64,000 bases of DNA from Nitrospira japonica (GTDB taxonomy: Bacteria > Nitrospirota > Thermodesulfovibrionia > UBA6902). This document shows, in pieces, positions 25,441 through 34,202 of this stretch (within the stretch, counting starts at the first letter, position 1; every line of letters starts with the position of its first letter). The stretch lies in NCBI GenBank assembly GCA_020723105.1, contig DYJL01000002.1, forward strand, positions 183,121-247,120, written 5' to 3'. The notes under the pieces are model-generated. The model saw only the letters and a list, made by a program, of their open reading frames with translations, had not been told where the DNA came from and searched no databases. Made by a program: the position numbers and the translations under genes.

Positions 25441-28400
25441 TGATTTATCTCCTTCTTTAGCTGTTCAACTACTCTGCCTATCATCTCTTCCCACCCTTTA
25501 TTATTCGTATGCCTGAACAATCTTACATCCTCGTACCAGGGGCTCTGATCTGTATCTAAAAACCACCGCCATTCTGTATAAAATGGAAGCAGTATCCATG
25601 TTTTTTTCCCCATGGCTCCTGCCAGATGTGCAACTGCTGAGTCAATAGTAATTACAAGATCTAAATTCTCAATTGCCGCTGCTGTGTCTGAGAAATCATT
25701 AAAGGTTCTGCCAAGGTTTACTATTTCAACATTATCTGGCAAGTTATCAAGCAGCTCTATTCCGGGACCTTTCTGAAGCGAATAAAGTTTGATATCCGGC
25801 AGCTTTGCGAGTGGATATAAACAACGCAGAGGCACGGACCTTCTCCCATCACGTTTCAACAGAAGATTTCCCTGCCAAGAGATACCAATTCTGAATTCTT
25901 TGTTATTAAAAAATACATTTTTATAAACATTAATCTTTTCTCTGTTAGCCTTAAGATACCTTTGTTTCTTAAAAGGCATATTATCAAGATTTATTCTGAA
26001 TATGCGTGGCAGGCTTAGGAGAGGAATATGGACATCAAATTCAAGGGTGTCTTCAGGTATTGAAGTGTCGAGGATTTCTGCATCTAAATAGCTTTCCCTG
26101 AATAATTGTTCCATTCCCTTGTGAGGTTCAAAGAGTACTTTCCTGGCTCCTGCTGAACTTAGCAAGGGCAAATATCTGGCGAACTGTATGGTATCGCCAT
26201 ATCCCTGCTCAGGATAAACGTATATGACTTTATCTTCAAGGTGAGTCTCGTCCCACTTCGGTTTTGAGGTTAGGGGCAAGCGTGTTTTAAGAACCTGATG
26301 TCGCCATTCATACTCTTCCCATCCTTTCTCAAAGTTTTTTGAAAGGAGATATACGTATGCTAAATTCAAATGCGCTTCAGCAAAATTATTATTCAATGCT
26401 ATTGCCTTTTCATAATTCTGAATTGCTTCATAAAGCATTCCATGGTCTGAAAATACATTGCCGAGATTATAATAAGCGTTGGCAAAATCGGGTTTCAAAT
26501 CAATTGCTTTTTTAAAGCTTTCTATGGCCCCATCTAACATTTCCAAGTCTGCAAAGGCATTGCCGAGATTATTATATGTCTCTACAGAATCAGGTTTCAG
26601 CTCCAGAGCTTTGTTATAATTCACTATTGCTTCAGATATCAGACCTTTATTTGCAAGTGCGAGTCCAAGATTATTATATGCTTCAGCGAAAAATGGGTTT
26701 AAAGCGAGGGCTTTTCTGAAGCTATCTAATGCATTATCCAATCTATCCTGGGCTGCGAAGGCTACTCCAATGTTGTAGAAATAAAGGAATTCATGAGGAT
26801 TCATCTGAATAGCACGGCTTATATAAGTGACGGTATCGTCATATAACCCCTCTTCAAATGTTTTGAGTCCGACGAGATGAAGAAGGTGTGCGATAACCCG
26901 GTATATCATCTCTTCCCAGTCTTTTTTACCAGGTTCCTTATGTCTGAATAATGTCACATCTTCATACCATGGACTGTGGTCCATATCCGGAGGCCATCTC
27001 CACTCTGTATAAGAGGGGAGCAATATCCATGTTTTTTTCCCCAGTGCACCTGATAAATGTGCGATTCCCGTGTCAATTGTGATGACAACATCTAAATTTT
27101 CTATAGCAGCTGCTGTATCTGAAAAATCATTAAAGGTTTCTCCAAGATTGACTATTTTAATGTCTTCGGGAAGGTTGTCAAGCTGCTCTATCCCTTCCCC
27201 TTTTTGCAGGGAGTAAACTTTAACATGTGGCAGTCTGCAGATGGGGTAAAAATGTATCAGGGGCATGGAACGTTTACTGTCAGATTTATGTCCAATACTT
27301 CCCTGCCAGAAGATACCAATTTTTAAGGGGGTAGGGGGTAGGGAGTAGGGGGTCGGGTTGAAGAAATTTTCTTTGTACCACTCAATCTTTTCAGGATTTG
27401 CCTTTAGATATCTCTTGCCTCTAAACGGTATGCTGTCAAGAGTTGTCTTGAATATATATGGCAGGCTTAACAAATGTATGTTGGTGTCATATTCAAGGTT
27501 CTCAACTGATGTTTCAGAGTTCAGTACCTCTGCTCCCAAATTACTTTCCCTGAATAACTGTTCCAATCCATTGTAAGGGATAAATAAAATTTTTGACGGG
27601 CTGTATTCATCCTTGAGTTTTGGTAAATATCTAACAAATTGAATATTGTCTCCACATCCCTGTTCAGAACACACGAGTAGAATCCTGTCTTTAATAATAG
27701 TCCCATCCCATTTGGGTTTTATAAGAGGTGGGGCATAATTAGGTACAGTTTTAAGTCTCCACTCATATTCTTCCCATCCTTTGTCAAAGTCCCTGATTAA
27801 CAGATATGTCATTCCAAGATTCTTGTGTATTTCAGGGTCCTCAGTGTCGAGTCTTAGAGCCATATTATAATTTTCTATAGCGTTATCTATCAGTCCAATG
27901 TCTTTAAGGGCGTTAGCAAGGTTATTGTAAGCTCCAGTAAGATCCGGCTTTAAACGCAGTGCTTTTGAGCAATTTGCTATAGCATCTTGTAAATCTCCAC
28001 TTTCAGCGAAAGCATATCCAAGATTATTATATGCCTCAGCAAAATCAGGCCTTAATGCAAGAGACTGATTATAGTTGTCAATAGCTTCATGGAGAGAGCC
28101 TTTTTCAGTAAGCGCAATGCCGAGGTTATTATAGACTTCAGCCAAATCCGGCTTCAAACTTAATGCTTTTCTGAAGCTCTCTATTGCCTCATCAAGTAAC
28201 CTTTTGCTCCAAAGTGCAATACCAAGATGGTTATATATTTCCGCATAACCGGGTTGATACATTAATGCCTTCTTATAACTTTCGATGCCTTCATCAGTCT
28301 GACCTTTCTTTATGTATAGAATCCCGAGATTGTAATACACATCAGCGTAATCAGGCTTGAACATCAGTGCCTTCCTAAAATTCTCCGCTGCTTCATCAAA

Positions 28401-28784
28401 CTGTCCTTTTTCAGTAAGCGTTATCGCAAGATTGTTATACGCTCCTGCAAAACCGGGATACAATTCTATAGCTTTTTTAAAGTTTTCCATCGCTTCATCT
28501 AAACGTTTTACAAACTTATATATCAAGCCAAGATTATTATAGTAAGAATACACATGAGGATTTATACGGATAGCTCTGGTGATGTAAGCGATGCTATCAT
28601 CGTATCTTTTGTTCTGCCCCGCTATAAGTCCGACTATGTGCAAGATTTCGGAATTGTCAGGTTCCTTCTGCAGAATGGATTTACATATTTTTTCGGACCG
28701 GTAAATATCTCCTGCTTGAAAATAATGCATGGCAGCATCAATGGTATTGTCGTCCAATATATATTCTTCGTTGTCTTTGAACAT
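25437..28784 (-). CDS. Duplicated TPR-GT9-TPR-GT9 protein
   Basis: 1,115 residues made of two copies of the same plan. TPR repeats at about 15-330, a GT9-like domain at about 350-640, shorter TPR at 640-800, and a second GT9-like domain at 830-1115. Each GT9 part has an N-terminal motif (EQGCGDNIQFVRYLP; EQGYGDTIQFARYLP) and a donor-site motif (DTGIAHLSGALGK; DSAVAHLAGAMGK). GT9 enzymes such as heptosyltransferases are GT-B enzymes; the TPR arrays suggest a protein acceptor or scaffold. A heptanucleotide array lies in the first GT9 domain but not the second. No clear ribosome binding site. Confidence 0.85.
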   Translation of the reverse strand: MFKDNEEYILDDNTIDAAMHYFQAGDIYRSEKICKSILQKEPDNSEILHIVGLIAGQNKRYDDSIAYITRAIRINPHVYSYYNNLGLIYKFVKRLDEAMENFKKAIELYPGFAGAYNNLAITLTEKGQFDEAAENFRKALMFKPDYADVYYNLGILYIKKGQTDEGIESYKKALMYQPGYAEIYNHLGIALWSKRLLDEAIESFRKALSLKPDLAEVYNNLGIALTEKGSLHEAIDNYNQSLALRPDFAEAYNNLGYAFAESGDLQDAIANCSKALRLKPDLTGAYNNLANALKDIGLIDNAIENYNMALRLDTEDPEIHKNLGMTYLLIRDFDKGWEEYEWRLKTVPNYAPPLIKPKWDGTIIKDRILLVCSEQGCGDNIQFVRYLPKLKDEYSPSKILFIPYNGLEQLFRESNLGAEVLNSETSVENLEYDTNIHLLSLPYIFKTTLDSIPFRGKRYLKANPEKIEWYKENFFNPTPYSLPPTPLKIGIFWQGSIGHKSDSKRSMPLIHFYPICRLPHVKVYSLQKGEGIEQLDNLPEDIKIVNLGETFNDFSDTAAAIENLDVVITIDTGIAHLSGALGKKTWILLPSYTEWRWPPDMDHSPWYEDVTLFRHKEPGKKDWEEMIYRVIAHLLHLVGLKTFEEGLYDDTVTYISRAIQMNPHEFLYFYNIGVAFAAQDRLDNALDSFRKALALNPFFAEAYNNLGLALANKGLISEAIVNYNKALELKPDSVETYNNLGNAFADLEMLDGAIESFKKAIDLKPDFANAYYNLGNVFSDHGMLYEAIQNYEKAIALNNNFAEAHLNLAYVYLLSKNFEKGWEEYEWRHQVLKTRLPLTSKPKWDETHLEDKVIYVYPEQGYGDTIQFARYLPLLSSAGARKVLFEPHKGMEQLFRESYLDAEILDTSIPEDTLEFDVHIPLLSLPRIFRINLDNMPFKKQRYLKANREKINVYKNVFFNNKEFRIGISWQGNLLLKRDGRRSVPLRCLYPLAKLPDIKLYSLQKGPGIELLDNLPDNVEIVNLGRTFNDFSDTAAAIENLDLVITIDSAVAHLAGAMGKKTWILLPFYTEWRWFLDTDQSPWYEDVRLFRHTNNKGWEEMIGRVVEQLKKEINQ
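27327..27357. repeat. Heptanucleotide array, 4 units, inside a GT9 coding region
   Basis: On the plus strand: GGGGGTA, GGGGGTA, GGGAGTA, GGGGGTC, then GGG. On the coding (minus) strand this reads as part of PTPYSLPPTP. At the same place in the 41.7-kb paralogue there is one unit and in the 38.9-kb paralogue seven. The G-rich strand has five runs of three or more G and could form a quadruplex. Confidence 0.85.
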
Positions 28785-28917
28785 AATGGAATATAGTTTA
28801 CTCGTAAATGAAGGAATATATGTTATTATACAAAAAATAAGCGGTTTCCTATCATATTGGACTTAAATCATGTGATCTCTCCGGATGGAAGATTGCGAGG
28901 AGGCTCGTAGTTTTAAT

Positions 28918-29658
28918 ATGAGTAACGATCAGCCTGTCAGAAGTTTTGTTGTCCCGGTATTGGACTTCTCACCGCACAGTCCATATAACATACGAACGTT
29001 ACTTGAGGACCTTGCAGATATTCCCGGCGAAGTAATTTGTATTTTTAACAGTCGGGCAGTTTATGAAGAGCTCAAGGATCATAAACGGATTGATAAATAT
29101 TGTTTTAATAAACTTAATGCAGGTGTGAGCAGGTCCTGGAATATAGGTATTAACCTGTCTGAGGGCAAGACGATTTTCATACTTAATGCAGATTTGAAAA
29201 TAAATCTGCCTGTTATTGAAATGCTTGAGTATTATCTTTTCAGTCTTCATAATGCGGTGATTGTAGGTCCTCAGGGTACGCATATTGATTATCAAAATCT
29301 CCAGATTATCAGGTATTTCGAAAAAGGCATGTTTAATGTTCCTGTACAGACACAGGATGTCTCAGGATTTTTCTTTGCAGTTCACATAGAGAGATTCCTC
29401 TCACACAAACTCATGTTCGATATCAGGTTCAGCCCATGTTTTTTCGAGGAATGGGATATGGGTTTGCAGATAATGCAGGCAGGTTTAGCCTGTTATGCAG
29501 TCCCTGCGACTGGCTTTGAACATCACTGGGGGGTATCTCAGGCAAGAGAAAACTCACGCATTAATTATTTCGGAAGGGAAGTATATCGTGATGATATACT
29601 CCAAGAAAATAGAAAGAAGTTTATTGAAAAATGGGGTTCTTTGATATACAGGAAGTAA
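28918..29658 (+). CDS. GT2-like glycosyltransferase
   Basis: A GT-A fold protein. It has a nucleotide-sugar-binding N-terminus (SFVVPVLDF), an LNADLKI acidic motif near residue 101, and CFFEEWDMGLQIMQAGLACY, which resembles the ED-type catalytic and QxxRW-region features of GT2 enzymes. The start is uncertain: the ATG used here lacks a well-spaced Shine-Dalgarno (AGGAGG is 17 bases away), and another ATG lies 33 bp upstream. First gene of the seven-gene plus-strand glycan run, 2 bp from the next gene. Confidence 0.75.
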   Translation: MSNDQPVRSFVVPVLDFSPHSPYNIRTLLEDLADIPGEVICIFNSRAVYEELKDHKRIDKYCFNKLNAGVSRSWNIGINLSEGKTIFILNADLKINLPVIEMLEYYLFSLHNAVIVGPQGTHIDYQNLQIIRYFEKGMFNVPVQTQDVSGFFFAVHIERFLSHKLMFDIRFSPCFFEEWDMGLQIMQAGLACYAVPATGFEHHWGVSQARENSRINYFGREVYRDDILQENRKKFIEKWGSLIYRK

Positions 29659-29659
29659 A

Positions 29660-30622
29660 ATGAATATCTTGTTTGTTACCCATCCCTACCCAAATTATGT
29701 TCCAGATTTGTTACTGCATGGATTTAGGAAGTTGCTTGGATCTAATGTTGTGGATTTCCCCAGGAAGGAATGTCTTTATGATGGTATTCTGGGGCTCGGG
29801 GTTTGCCCTGAGGATCAGCTTTGTCCCGATTGGTTCCCGCATGATAATGGAAAGATTGACAGAAACGATATTAATGCCAAAATCAGAAACGGCTACTTTA
29901 AATATATAATATGTGATGTAAGGGCTTTTTCTTTTTTGCAAACTATTGCCCCGGAATGTCCTCGCGGATTAGTTGTTCTGGATGGTGAAGACTTTCCTGT
30001 TCAAATACAACCGGGCTCCTATGTTGTTTGCCGTCGTGAAACAGATGGAGCGGACTTCAGCATTCCTGTTCCGATGTCGCTTCCTGAAGAAATCATGCAG
30101 TGGATTGTATCGTATGACACATCTCCAAAGTCCTATTCGATTGGTTTTCTTGGAAGCACGGACAATTTTTATGATGAGAGAAGAGTCATAATTGAGCAGA
30201 TTGCAACACTGTATCCCGATTGCCTTTTAAAAACATCTGAGGTGCCCTCAGAAGGCAATCCTAATCCATCACAGAGAATGGGCCGGAATGATTATTATAT
30301 GAATCTCCAGAAATGCAAAATCGTCCTGTCATTGCGGGGGGCAGGATATGATACATTCAGGTTTTGGGAAAACACTGCCTGTAATGGTGTGCATATCTCG
30401 CAGAAAATGCCTCTGTTCGTTCCTAATGATTTTGAGAATGGACGCCACATCCTGCGGTTTTCATATATTGACGAACTCAGGAAGCTGATTGACGATGTTC
30501 TTGGTGGTGGAGTTGATACAGGTCATCTTGCGCATGAGTCCCGCAGTCATTTGAGCAGTTTACATTTAACCACAAAGCGAGCTGTTTATCTTATTGACAG
30601 ATTAAACAGGATATTCGGATGA
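29660..30622 (+). CDS. Exostosin/GT1-like glycosyltransferase domain protein
   Basis: A 320-residue soluble protein. The C-terminal half, with LSLRGAGYDTFRFWENTACN and a following PLFVPNDFENG, resembles the donor-binding half of exostosin-type and 'glycosyl transferase family 1-like' proteins, where a spent or receding sugar is bound near a conserved Glu. The N-terminal half (MNILFVTHPYPNY) has a Rossmann-like beginning. It starts 1 bp after the previous stop, so it is in the same operon. The function is a family-level guess. Confidence 0.6.
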   Translation: MNILFVTHPYPNYVPDLLLHGFRKLLGSNVVDFPRKECLYDGILGLGVCPEDQLCPDWFPHDNGKIDRNDINAKIRNGYFKYIICDVRAFSFLQTIAPECPRGLVVLDGEDFPVQIQPGSYVVCRRETDGADFSIPVPMSLPEEIMQWIVSYDTSPKSYSIGFLGSTDNFYDERRVIIEQIATLYPDCLLKTSEVPSEGNPNPSQRMGRNDYYMNLQKCKIVLSLRGAGYDTFRFWENTACNGVHISQKMPLFVPNDFENGRHILRFSYIDELRKLIDDVLGGGVDTGHLAHESRSHLSSLHLTTKRAVYLIDRLNRIFG

Positions 30623-30651
30623 TAAGATTAAGATCCGAATAAGTTCTGAAT

Positions 30652-31722
30652 ATGATGAACGAAACCGAAGTTTACAATAGAGCCTGTGAATTAACAAAAA
30701 GCGGGCAGATAAATGAGGCCCTGAGACTGTATGGAAGTCTTCTGTCAAACCAGACCCTCTCAAACTACACGAGGTCCAGGGTATTTAATGACCTGGGCAA
30801 AATTGCTCATTTCGCAGGAGAAGATCAGAAAGCCAGGCTCTTCTTTGACAGGGCCATATTTTCAGATGCCCTGTATATCGATAGTTATCGTAATCTTATG
30901 ACTCTAAATGCCGACCTGCTTGCCGGAAAGAATAAATCATATAAATTTAGTATTGTTATTTCTACCTACAACCGGCTTCAGGAATTAAAAAGATGTATTG
31001 ACAGTCTCCGCAAAAACACTTATTGCCCTGCTGAGATTATCATCGTCTGCGACCCTTGTGACGACGGAACGATAGAATATCTTCAACAGGAAGACGGGAA
31101 AGGCGGCGTAGTTTCTATGATAAACGAGACCCGTCTTGGCTCCGTCAAGTGCTGGAACAAAGGTATCAGCGCTGCTGCCGGAGATTATGTCCTGTGCATA
31201 TTCAGTGACGATATGGAAGTAATGCCGGGCTGGGATTTGGCGGTAATTGCGGCTGTTGATGACGATCCTGCGGCGGGCTGCGCCGCCCCTCTGGTTGTTT
31301 ATCCTGATGGAACCGTTGAGTCGCCGGGCCAGTATAACCCTTACAGAAGTTTTACCTTCCCATGGATCGGCAAGGCATCGTGGATCGACACTGCAAATGT
31401 TATACGTCAGCCTTTGATCAACTTCCCTGAATTCTATTTTCTGAGAGAATGTGATTACGGCTATACCCCTGTGGTGAAAAGAGAATGCCTCGAAAAGGTG
31501 GGGTTACTGGACGAGCGGTTTGAGCACTATTTTATAGACCCTGATTTCGGATACAGGATACAGCAGGCAGGGTACAGAAATATTTATTGCCCTACAAGTG
31601 TTGTTATGCATCGTGACCTGAGCAAGAAAGACCCGGATCTGGTCAGAAAAAGATTCGAGCCGGATATGGCAAATTTCTATAGTAAATGGGACCTGTTCGA
31701 TTTCCGTTATGTGTATTTATGA
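30652..31722 (+). CDS. TPR-like N-terminus fused to GT2 glycosyltransferase
   Basis: About 90 N-terminal residues form two to three TPR-like helical pairs (ALRLYGSLLSNQTLSNY; ARLFFDRAIF). The GT2 domain follows from FSIVISTYNRLQELKRCIDS (about 101) with an acidic metal motif SDDM near 184 and LLDERFEHYFIDPDFGYRI near 285. This domain is complete and soluble. The TPR fusion repeats a theme seen across the cluster. Confidence 0.82.
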   Translation: MMNETEVYNRACELTKSGQINEALRLYGSLLSNQTLSNYTRSRVFNDLGKIAHFAGEDQKARLFFDRAIFSDALYIDSYRNLMTLNADLLAGKNKSYKFSIVISTYNRLQELKRCIDSLRKNTYCPAEIIIVCDPCDDGTIEYLQQEDGKGGVVSMINETRLGSVKCWNKGISAAAGDYVLCIFSDDMEVMPGWDLAVIAAVDDDPAAGCAAPLVVYPDGTVESPGQYNPYRSFTFPWIGKASWIDTANVIRQPLINFPEFYFLRECDYGYTPVVKRECLEKVGLLDERFEHYFIDPDFGYRIQQAGYRNIYCPTSVVMHRDLSKKDPDLVRKRFEPDMANFYSKWDLFDFRYVYL

Positions 31723-31750
31723 GGGAATCAGGCAGTTTTAATGGACTCAC

Positions 31751-31783
31751 AAGAACTCCCCGTGCTCTTGGCACAGGGTTCTT
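31751..31783. other. Stem-loop between two glycan genes
   Basis: AAGAACTCCCCGTGC and GCACAGGGTTCTT pair around a TCTTG loop in an imperfect 13-15 bp stem in the 116-bp gap. No T-run follows on the plus strand, so it is not a standard terminator. It could attenuate transcription or be the remnant of a small palindromic repeat. Confidence 0.5.
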
Positions 31784-31838
31784 AACGAGAGAATATGTGT
31801 AAGTATAATGAAAAGCGTATATTGAGGAACCTGTAAAG

Positions 31839-34202
31839 ATGCCCATGATGACTGACTCAGAGAAAGCGTTCCTTGCGTCGCATCTTCGAGAAAAGTTTCG
31901 CGTTTGGGAATGGGGAAGTGGGGCATCGTCACGGTGGTTGGCAGAGCGGTGTTTATTCGTTACATCCGTTGAGCATGATCGTGGTTGGGCCGTCGAAGTA
32001 ATAAACCGCTTACGAGACAATCAAGCCTTGCTATTCTTTCAACCAGGACCCTCATTCCTTGGCCCTCCAAACGATGGAACCTATGATGACTTTCGCGACT
32101 ATGTTGATAGCTATACAGGACAAAATATTGATCTTGTATTAATTGATGGACGAGCTCGTGTTGCATGTGCCCGTCGCGTTGCGGAAGTGGCTTCAAATAG
32201 TACTCAAAACATATTAATTTTTCTTCATGATTGCGACAGAGAGGAATATGCTCCTATTTGGGAGAAGTATTTTCAAGAGATCAGCCGTGTCGATAATCTT
32301 ATGCTCCTTAAAAGGCGGCCGCAAGAACATACAAGCATTTCGATTCCTCAAAATCAAAGAGAAGAACAAAAGAACACATGTATTGAGCAACCTTCTTCAA
32401 TAAGAGGCTCGGCAGAAGAATATGAATGCGTTTTTTTGAATACGTACTATCCTGCTTTTATCGACAGCCATTTCCGAAAGCATCCTTATCTTCTGTCTGC
32501 ATCATATCGGGAACAAAAGGATTCATTACAGGCGTCTTTTTTCGGAGACAGTGATTTTTATTCGGAAGGCCTGAAAAAAGCCGGCTGGGATGCAGAGGAT
32601 TTGATAATCAATTGTAGCCTGCTGCAGCAAGCCTGGGCAAGAGAAAATAATTTTCACGATTATTCCGACATACTGGAAATTGCTGTAGAGCAGATCAGGC
32701 AAGCTAAACCTGATGTTATTTACTTCCAGGATTTAAGCACCGCTACAAGAGACTTTTTGACTGCTGTTCGCCCCTATACTAAATTGATAGCCGGTCAAAT
32801 TGCTTCCCCTGTCCCCGGGCAGGCTGATCTTCATAGTTTTGATATTATCTTCTCTTCTTTTCCCCATTTTGTGGATAGATTTCGTCAGATGGGTATTACT
32901 TCATATTATCAGCCTCTTGCATTTGATCCACGGGTTCTTGATAAATTACCGCCGTCCGCAAGAGAGTATCAGGTGACATTTACGGGCGGTATCTCTATGG
33001 CCCACGGCGAGAGAAAAGATTTTCTTGAGATGATCTCTGAGCAGGTTCAAATTGATTTTTGGGGATACGGAGTGGAATTGCTCCCAGACTATTGTTCTCT
33101 TAAGAATCGTTATCATGGAGAGGCCTGGGGCCTACAGATGTTCTATGTGCTTCACAGATCTTTTATTACCATAAATAATCATATTAATGTCGCAGAAAAC
33201 AATGCAAACAACATGCGGCTTTTTGAGGCAACGGGCTGCGGAGCCTTACTTATTACTGATTATAAGGATAATCTCAACGAGTTGTTCGAGATCGGGAAAG
33301 AAGTTGTTGCATATCGGTCTCCTGAAGAATGTGCTGCACTAATAAAGTATTATCTTGCAAATCCAAAGGAAGCTGACGTGATTGCGCGTGCCGGACAAGC
33401 CCGGACCTTACGTGATCACACTTATACCAAACGGATGGAACAGACTGCTGAAATATTAGGGCGTCATTTACGATACCAGCGGGAAAGAGATATATTTTCT
33501 GCACCTGACATGTCCAACATTTCTCATGGGCATATGCCTATTCAGCAGTCAGAAATTACAAACAAAATGACTTCCGCCTGGCAAAGTGAAGAGATTCCGG
33601 CGAAACAAAGAGCGCTGGTGCAACAAGAGCTTGAAGGGATGTATAAGGGGAAGATTCCTCAAGTATATCAGGTGTTGGCAGATTCCTTACGGCCTTATGT
33701 GCGGCCCGGTTGTTCCATTCTGGAGATCGGCTGTGCAAGCGGATATTACTACGAAATCCTTGAATACCTGCTCAACATGAAACTCGACTATACTGGTGTT
33801 GACTATTCCGAACCTCTCATCTCAATGGCTAAGGATTATTATCCACGGGCAATATTTTTCACGGCAGATGGCGCTGATCTTCCTTTTTCCGACAATCAAT
33901 TTGACATAGTCATTTCTTCCTGTATATTGCTTCATACGCCTGACTATCGGAAACATATCTCAGAAACGGCACGAGTTGCGAAACGTTATGTTGTTGCACA
34001 CCGAACCCCAATATGCCGTAGAAGACCGACGCAGTATTTTAAGAAATTTGCTTATGGCGTTGAGACCGTGGAGCTGCGTTTTAATGAAAAGGAGCTGCTT
34101 TCGGAATTCACACAGAACAAATTAAAGCCAATAGGATACTTTGAATATCATTCAAACATAAACATTGATGAATTTGACGTCACATATCTTTTTAGAAAAT
34201 GA
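31839..34202 (+). CDS. Methyltransferase-like / CgeB-type glycosyltransferase / methyltransferase fusion
   Basis: Three parts in 787 residues. Residues 1-165 are a Rossmann domain with VWEWGSGASSRWLAE and LVLIDGRAR, like a SAM-dependent methyltransferase. About 195-545 is a CgeB-like glycosyltransferase with a DUF3880-type N-terminal half (VIYFQDLSTATRDFL) and a C-terminal half containing NNMRLFEATGCGALLITDY. About 590-787 is a class I methyltransferase with motif I LEIGCASGYY and LPFSDNQFDIVISS. The first 165 residues look more CG-rich in codon choice than the rest and may be a later fusion. It overlaps the next gene by 4 bp. Confidence 0.78.
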   Translation: MPMMTDSEKAFLASHLREKFRVWEWGSGASSRWLAERCLFVTSVEHDRGWAVEVINRLRDNQALLFFQPGPSFLGPPNDGTYDDFRDYVDSYTGQNIDLVLIDGRARVACARRVAEVASNSTQNILIFLHDCDREEYAPIWEKYFQEISRVDNLMLLKRRPQEHTSISIPQNQREEQKNTCIEQPSSIRGSAEEYECVFLNTYYPAFIDSHFRKHPYLLSASYREQKDSLQASFFGDSDFYSEGLKKAGWDAEDLIINCSLLQQAWARENNFHDYSDILEIAVEQIRQAKPDVIYFQDLSTATRDFLTAVRPYTKLIAGQIASPVPGQADLHSFDIIFSSFPHFVDRFRQMGITSYYQPLAFDPRVLDKLPPSAREYQVTFTGGISMAHGERKDFLEMISEQVQIDFWGYGVELLPDYCSLKNRYHGEAWGLQMFYVLHRSFITINNHINVAENNANNMRLFEATGCGALLITDYKDNLNELFEIGKEVVAYRSPEECAALIKYYLANPKEADVIARAGQARTLRDHTYTKRMEQTAEILGRHLRYQRERDIFSAPDMSNISHGHMPIQQSEITNKMTSAWQSEEIPAKQRALVQQELEGMYKGKIPQVYQVLADSLRPYVRPGCSILEIGCASGYYYEILEYLLNMKLDYTGVDYSEPLISMAKDYYPRAIFFTADGADLPFSDNQFDIVISSCILLHTPDYRKHISETARVAKRYVVAHRTPICRRRPTQYFKKFAYGVETVELRFNEKELLSEFTQNKLKPIGYFEYHSNINIDEFDVTYLFRK

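Noticed and set aside
28885..28917. Upstream ATG for the 28.9-kb GT2 gene
   Set aside because: No ribosome binding site and an unlikely N-terminal peptide; kept only as an alternative.
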